Source: Desulfovibrio sp. (GTDB lineage: Bacteria > Desulfobacterota > Desulfovibrionia > Desulfovibrionales > Desulfovibrionaceae). Taken from it: DNA of 64,000 nucleotides. The stretch's first letter is position 1. Every line of letters begins with the position of its first letter. Location of the stretch: the NCBI GenBank assembly GCA_022839785.1, contig JALHJW010000005.1, positions 123,755 to 187,754 on the forward strand, written 5' to 3'. Of this stretch, positions 60,834-64,000 are shown one piece after another. A model generated the notes under the pieces. That model was not told the origin of the DNA. It did no database searches and saw nothing but the letters and a program-made list of their open reading frames with translations. A program made the position numbers and the translations under genes.

Positions 60834-61354
60834 TGCCCCTCATTGAGCCGAGGATAACCTTTCTTGACCGGTCGCACGACCGGTCTTTTTTTGATTGCGG
60901 CAATCCGGCCCTCAACAGGTATTTGGCCCAGATAGCGAGGCAGGACGAGAGCCGCAACTTCTCCAGATGTTATGTTCTGATCGACCATGCGTCCGCCAAT
61001 CCGCTGAAAGTCCTAGGATTCTACGGGATCTGCGCGTCTTCGGCAAAGCTCGTGGCGTTGCCGCGCTACCAGATCAGGGGGACGGCTCCATACCCTGAAT
61101 ATCCGGCCGTCCTCATCACCCGCCTGGCGACAGACCTGACGATCCAGGGGGAGGGATACGGCGAGGCGCTTCTGATGCACGCCGTGCGGATCGCCTACGA
61201 TATCCATAAACTGATCGGCATCAAGCTGATCATGGTTCATGCCAAGGATGGAGCGCCGGGATTCTATGAAAAGTATGGATTTCTCCGCTTTGCGGATGAC
61301 CCGAACCATCTTTTCATGCCCATCGAGACCGTGATCAAGCTCGTCGGCGTCTGA
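60833..61354 (+). CDS. GNAT-family toxin (TacT-like)
   Basis: A 173-residue acetyltransferase. 'HDRSFFDCGNPALNRYL' near the N-terminus and 'LARDxxxQGxGxG' in the form 'RLATDLTIQGEGYGEALL' (acetyl-CoA loop) are the marks of TacT/AtaT toxins, as is the closing catalytic Tyr in 'GFYEKYGFLRF'. These toxins acetylate aminoacyl-tRNA and stop translation. ATG 60833 overlaps the antitoxin stop. The pair resembles TacA-TacT apart from the short antitoxin. Confidence 0.87.
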   Translation: MPLIEPRITFLDRSHDRSFFDCGNPALNRYLAQIARQDESRNFSRCYVLIDHASANPLKVLGFYGICASSAKLVALPRYQIRGTAPYPEYPAVLITRLATDLTIQGEGYGEALLMHAVRIAYDIHKLIGIKLIMVHAKDGAPGFYEKYGFLRFADDPNHLFMPIETVIKLVGV

Positions 61355-61592
61355 CCCGCCTGAGATGCGGCGTGCGCCCCCCTGTCGAGGCCGCCCGGGC
61401 CAAAAAAGCCGCACTTGATGCCCGCCCCCCACTCGCATTACAACCCCCCCCGCCCGGGCCTTTCCGGGAGAGGACCCGGCGCCTCTCCGGATCGGCCCGC
61501 GCCGCGATTTTCCCGGCGCAGCGTCCAGCGCGCCCGACGGCATCAACGCGTCCGCAGGCCCCGGGCCGCGGCGTCAAGGAGTTCGCAGCCGC

Positions 61593-63875
61593 ATGTCCAA
61601 CACCATCATTCTCAAGGAATCCCTGATTCCGGGCCAGACCAGCAAGCTCGTGATCCACTCCCCGGCCGTGGCGGCCAAGGCCCGGCCCGGCAACTTCGTC
61701 ATCCTGCGCGTGGACGAGCGGGGCGAGCGCGTGCCCCTGACCGTGGCCGACGCCGATCCGGACAACGGGACCATCACCATCGTCTACCTGGTCCTGGGCA
61801 CCACCACCTCGGCCCTGGAGAACCTGAAGCAGGGCGACAGGATACTCGACCTCTGCGGCCCCCTGGGCAAGGCCACGCGCATCGAGAAACAGGGCACGAC
61901 CATCTGCGTGGGCGGCGGCACCGGCATCGCGGCCATGCACCACATCGCCAAGGGCCACCACCAGGCCGGGAACAAGGTCGTCGCGGTCATCGGCGCGCGC
62001 AGCAAGGATCTGCTGCTCTTCGAGCGCGAACTCGGACGGTTCGCCGGCGAGGTCCTGATCTGCACCAACGACGGCAGCGCGGGCCGGAAGGGGCTGGTCA
62101 CGGAACTCCTGAGGGAGCGCCTGGAGAAACGGGACGAGCCCATCGCCGAGGTCGTGGCCGTGGGCCCCGTGCCCATGATGGCCGCCGTGGCCGAGACCAC
62201 CCGGCCCTTCGGCGTCAGGACCACGGTCTCCCTCAACTCCATCATGGTGGACGGCATCGGCATGTGCGGCGCGTGCCGGGTGAGCGTGGGCGGGGACACC
62301 AGGTTCGCCTGCGTGGACGGTCCGGAGTTCGACGGCCACCAGGTCGATTTCGTCGAGCTGGGCAAGCGCCTGAAGGCCTTCAGCGAGATGGAGCGCGAGT
62401 CCCTGGCCCATCACGAGTGCTCCTGCAACGGCGGGGGCAACGGCCGCACGGCCCCGAAGAGGAAGGCTCTCGCGCCGCGCACGCCCATGCCCTTCCAGGC
62501 CCCGTCCGAGCGCATCAAGAACTTCAAGGAGGTGGCGCTGGGCTACACCACCACCCTGGCCGTGGAGGAGGCGCGCCGCTGCATCCAGTGCAAGAAGCCC
62601 GGCTGCGTGGCGGGCTGCCCGGTGGAGGTGCCCATCCCCCAGTTCATCGCCTACCTCGCGGCCGGGCACGTGGAGGACGCCTACAAGGTCATCAAGTCCA
62701 CCAACAGCCTGCCCGCCATCTGCGGCCGCGTCTGCCCCCAGGAGATCCAGTGCGAGGGGGCCTGCGTCCTGGGCAAGAAGGGCCAGCCCATCGCCATCGG
62801 CCGCCTGGAGCGCTTCGTGGCCGACGAGTACCTGCACCGCGACGCCTGCGACCTGCTTTCGGACATGTCCCGCCAGGCCTGCCCGCTCATCGACGAAACG
62901 CGGAAGGTGGCCTGCATCGGCTCCGGTCCCTCCTCCCTGACCGTGGCCGGATACCTGGCCACGCGCGGCTGCAAGGTCACGGTCTTCGAGGCCCTGCACG
63001 AGCCGGGCGGCGTGCTGATCTACGGCATCCCCGAATTCCGCCTGCCCAAGACCGCCATCGTGCACAAGGAGATCCACGCCCTCAAGCAGCTTGAGGTGGA
63101 ATTCGTGCTCAACGCGGTGGCCGGGAAGACCTTCACCATCGAGGAACTCTTCGCGCAGGGCTACAAGGCCGTGTTCCTGGGCGTGGGCGCGGGCCTGCCC
63201 CGCTTCCTGGGCGTGCCGGGCGAGAACTTCATCGGCGTGTTCTCGGCCAACGAGTACCTGACCCGCGCCAACCTCGGCCGCGCCTACGACTTCCCCAACT
63301 ACGACACGCCCATCTACTGCGGCCGCCACGTGACCGTGTACGGCGGCGGCAACGTGGCCATGGACGCGGCGCGCACCGCCCTGCGCCTGGGCGCGGAGAG
63401 CGTGAGCGTCGTCTACCGCCGCGAGGTCGGGGACATGCCCGCCCGCCACGAGGAGATCGAGCACGCCATCGAGGAGGGCGTGCGCATGGAGTGTCTGGCC
63501 GCGCCCCTGGAGTTCCTCGCGGACGAGGGCGGCAAGCTTTACGCCGTCAAGCTCCAGCGCATGGAGCTGGGCGCGCCCGACGCCTCGGGCAGGCGCTCGC
63601 CCAGGCCCGTGGAGGGCCAGACCTACGAACTCGCCACGGATCTCGCCATCGTGGCCGTGGGCACCCGCTCCAACCCCCTGCTTCTTGAGAACGAGCCGGG
63701 CCTCGCCACCAACAAGCGCGGCTACCTGATCGTGGACGAGGAGACCTGCGAGACCAGCATGCCCAACGTCTTCGCGGGCGGCGACATCGTCACCGGCGCG
63801 GCCACGGTCATCCTGGCCGCGGGCGCGGGCCGCAGGGCCGCCAAGGAGATCGCCCGCCGCCTGGGCTGCGACTAG
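61593..63875 (+). CDS. Fused NfnA/NfnB-like (SudB-GltA) NAD(P)H:ferredoxin-type oxidoreductase
   Basis: A 760-residue fusion annotated elsewhere as bifunctional DHOD-B-like/NADPH-dependent glutamate synthase. Residues 1-285 are the small FAD/NAD subunit: 'GNFVILRVDERGERVPLT', 'CVGGGTGIAAMHHI' and the [2Fe-2S] cysteines in 'GMCGACRVSVGG'. Residues about 300-760 are the GltA/NfnB-type subunit: [4Fe-4S] motifs 'CIQCKKPGCVAGCPV' and 'ICGRVCPQEIQCEGAC', then two dinucleotide folds ('IGSGPSSLTVAGYL', 'VYGGGNVAMDAARTA'). It probably transfers electrons between NADH, NADPH and ferredoxin, with bifurcation possible. AAGGAG lies 11 bp before the ATG. Confidence 0.9.
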   Translation: MSNTIILKESLIPGQTSKLVIHSPAVAAKARPGNFVILRVDERGERVPLTVADADPDNGTITIVYLVLGTTTSALENLKQGDRILDLCGPLGKATRIEKQGTTICVGGGTGIAAMHHIAKGHHQAGNKVVAVIGARSKDLLLFERELGRFAGEVLICTNDGSAGRKGLVTELLRERLEKRDEPIAEVVAVGPVPMMAAVAETTRPFGVRTTVSLNSIMVDGIGMCGACRVSVGGDTRFACVDGPEFDGHQVDFVELGKRLKAFSEMERESLAHHECSCNGGGNGRTAPKRKALAPRTPMPFQAPSERIKNFKEVALGYTTTLAVEEARRCIQCKKPGCVAGCPVEVPIPQFIAYLAAGHVEDAYKVIKSTNSLPAICGRVCPQEIQCEGACVLGKKGQPIAIGRLERFVADEYLHRDACDLLSDMSRQACPLIDETRKVACIGSGPSSLTVAGYLATRGCKVTVFEALHEPGGVLIYGIPEFRLPKTAIVHKEIHALKQLEVEFVLNAVAGKTFTIEELFAQGYKAVFLGVGAGLPRFLGVPGENFIGVFSANEYLTRANLGRAYDFPNYDTPIYCGRHVTVYGGGNVAMDAARTALRLGAESVSVVYRREVGDMPARHEEIEHAIEEGVRMECLAAPLEFLADEGGKLYAVKLQRMELGAPDASGRRSPRPVEGQTYELATDLAIVAVGTRSNPLLLENEPGLATNKRGYLIVDEETCETSMPNVFAGGDIVTGAATVILAAGAGRRAAKEIARRLGCD

Positions 63876-63916
63876 TGTGACGTCCGCACAATACGCAGAG
63901 TCGTATTGTGCGGAGG
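63872..63916. repeat. Intergenic hairpin repeat, copy 2
   Basis: Same sequence family as 57896. Here the 12-bp stem is perfect (63884-63895 with 63902-63913). The first bases overlap the TAG stop of the NfnAB-like gene, so it can act as its terminator. Confidence 0.7.
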
Positions 63917-63924
63917 ATCGCTCT

Positions 63925-63992
63925 GCCGAGAAACGTGGTTCTCGGCTCGCTCACGCCGCCAACGGCGGCGGAGCCGGGCATTCGCCCGGCTC
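63925..63992. repeat. Three further hairpins at the window end
   Basis: Consecutive perfect stems: 63925-63932/63939-63946 (8 bp), 63954-63960/63964-63970 (7 bp) and 63971-63979/63984-63992 (9 bp). With the repeat just before they form a four-hairpin cluster in 110 bp. Confidence 0.6.
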
Positions 63993-64000
63993 ACGTGTCG

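Overview
The window reads as a chromosomal piece of a very GC-rich bacterium (roughly 70% G+C by eye, with extreme third-position G/C). The gene mix suggests a sulfate-reducer-type deltaproteobacterium near Desulfovibrionales: a His-type Thi4 thiazole synthase behind a TPP riboswitch, a bacteriohemerythrin, anaerobic-style cobalamin genes (cbiA, cbiD, cbiET), a fused NfnAB-like flavoprotein and many PAS/solute-sensing histidine kinases. The placement is inferred from gene content, not from a marker gene.

Layout. 1-10536 (minus strand): late module of a podovirus-type prophage, in transcription order holin, XhlA-like protein, small and large terminase, a GNAT/structural fusion, portal, unknown, scaffold, major capsid, decoration protein, two small genes (one a tail-tubular-A-like protein) and a large tail protein that runs off the left edge. 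10961-13899: proVWX glycine-betaine importer. 14335-15350: thi4 with its TPP riboswitch. 15409-20271: a response regulator, a small secreted protein, a TauE-like exporter, and an orphan solute-binding protein next to a histidine kinase. 20337-23117: MoxR ATPase/VWA-metallopeptidase operon with a Fur-box-like promoter. 23151-29223: short asparaginase-like gene, livFGMHK amino-acid importer and an IclR regulator. 29502-38048: SSF-type sensor kinase with a CbrX-like partner, a PLP sulfur-amino-acid enzyme, a diguanylate cyclase, a sigma-like protein and a PAS kinase. 38088-41818: cobalamin genes. 41891-42322: hemerythrin.

The most unusual part is 42319-48958. The host yjbQ gene (starting GTG 42319) is cut after the codons for its conserved HTTG-VT-IN motif, and the other half resumes in frame at 48701. 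Between the halves lies a 6,235-bp AT-rich insert flanked by TCAAC. The insert carries an intact, differently composed copy of yjbQ just inside its left end, so it appears to restore the gene it destroys. The rest of the insert is a tight operon on the minus strand: acyl carrier protein, XRE repressor, ImmA/IrrE protease, a thymidylate-synthase-like protein, a thymidylate kinase fused to the helical domain of phage 5-hmdU DNA kinases, and a thymidylate synthase. Its promoter carries a perfect inverted repeat, GGTAAGA-N3-TCTTACC. I interpret this as a repressor/protease-controlled thymidine-nucleotide or DNA-base modification cassette on a yjbQ-targeting element with no recognisable recombinase.

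Right of it, a second lower-GC patch (about 48980-51030) holds one 546-aa protein with a coiled coil and a RelE-like C-terminus, possibly defensive. 51070-53883: VWA-OmpA protein and an SDR/DUF2867 protein. 54181: tRNA-Pro(GGG). Its terminator and downstream flank recur, diverged, at 57575, bracketing a 3.3-kb segment with an IS1595-type remnant, an anti-sigma-kinase/GNAT protein and an MFS transporter. 57629-63875: a small membrane protein, a hybrid solute-sensing kinase, a GNAT toxin with a shortened antitoxin, and the NfnAB-like fusion. Two copies of a hairpin repeat (57896 and 63872) sit in this part, and the second opens a cluster of four hairpins at the right edge.
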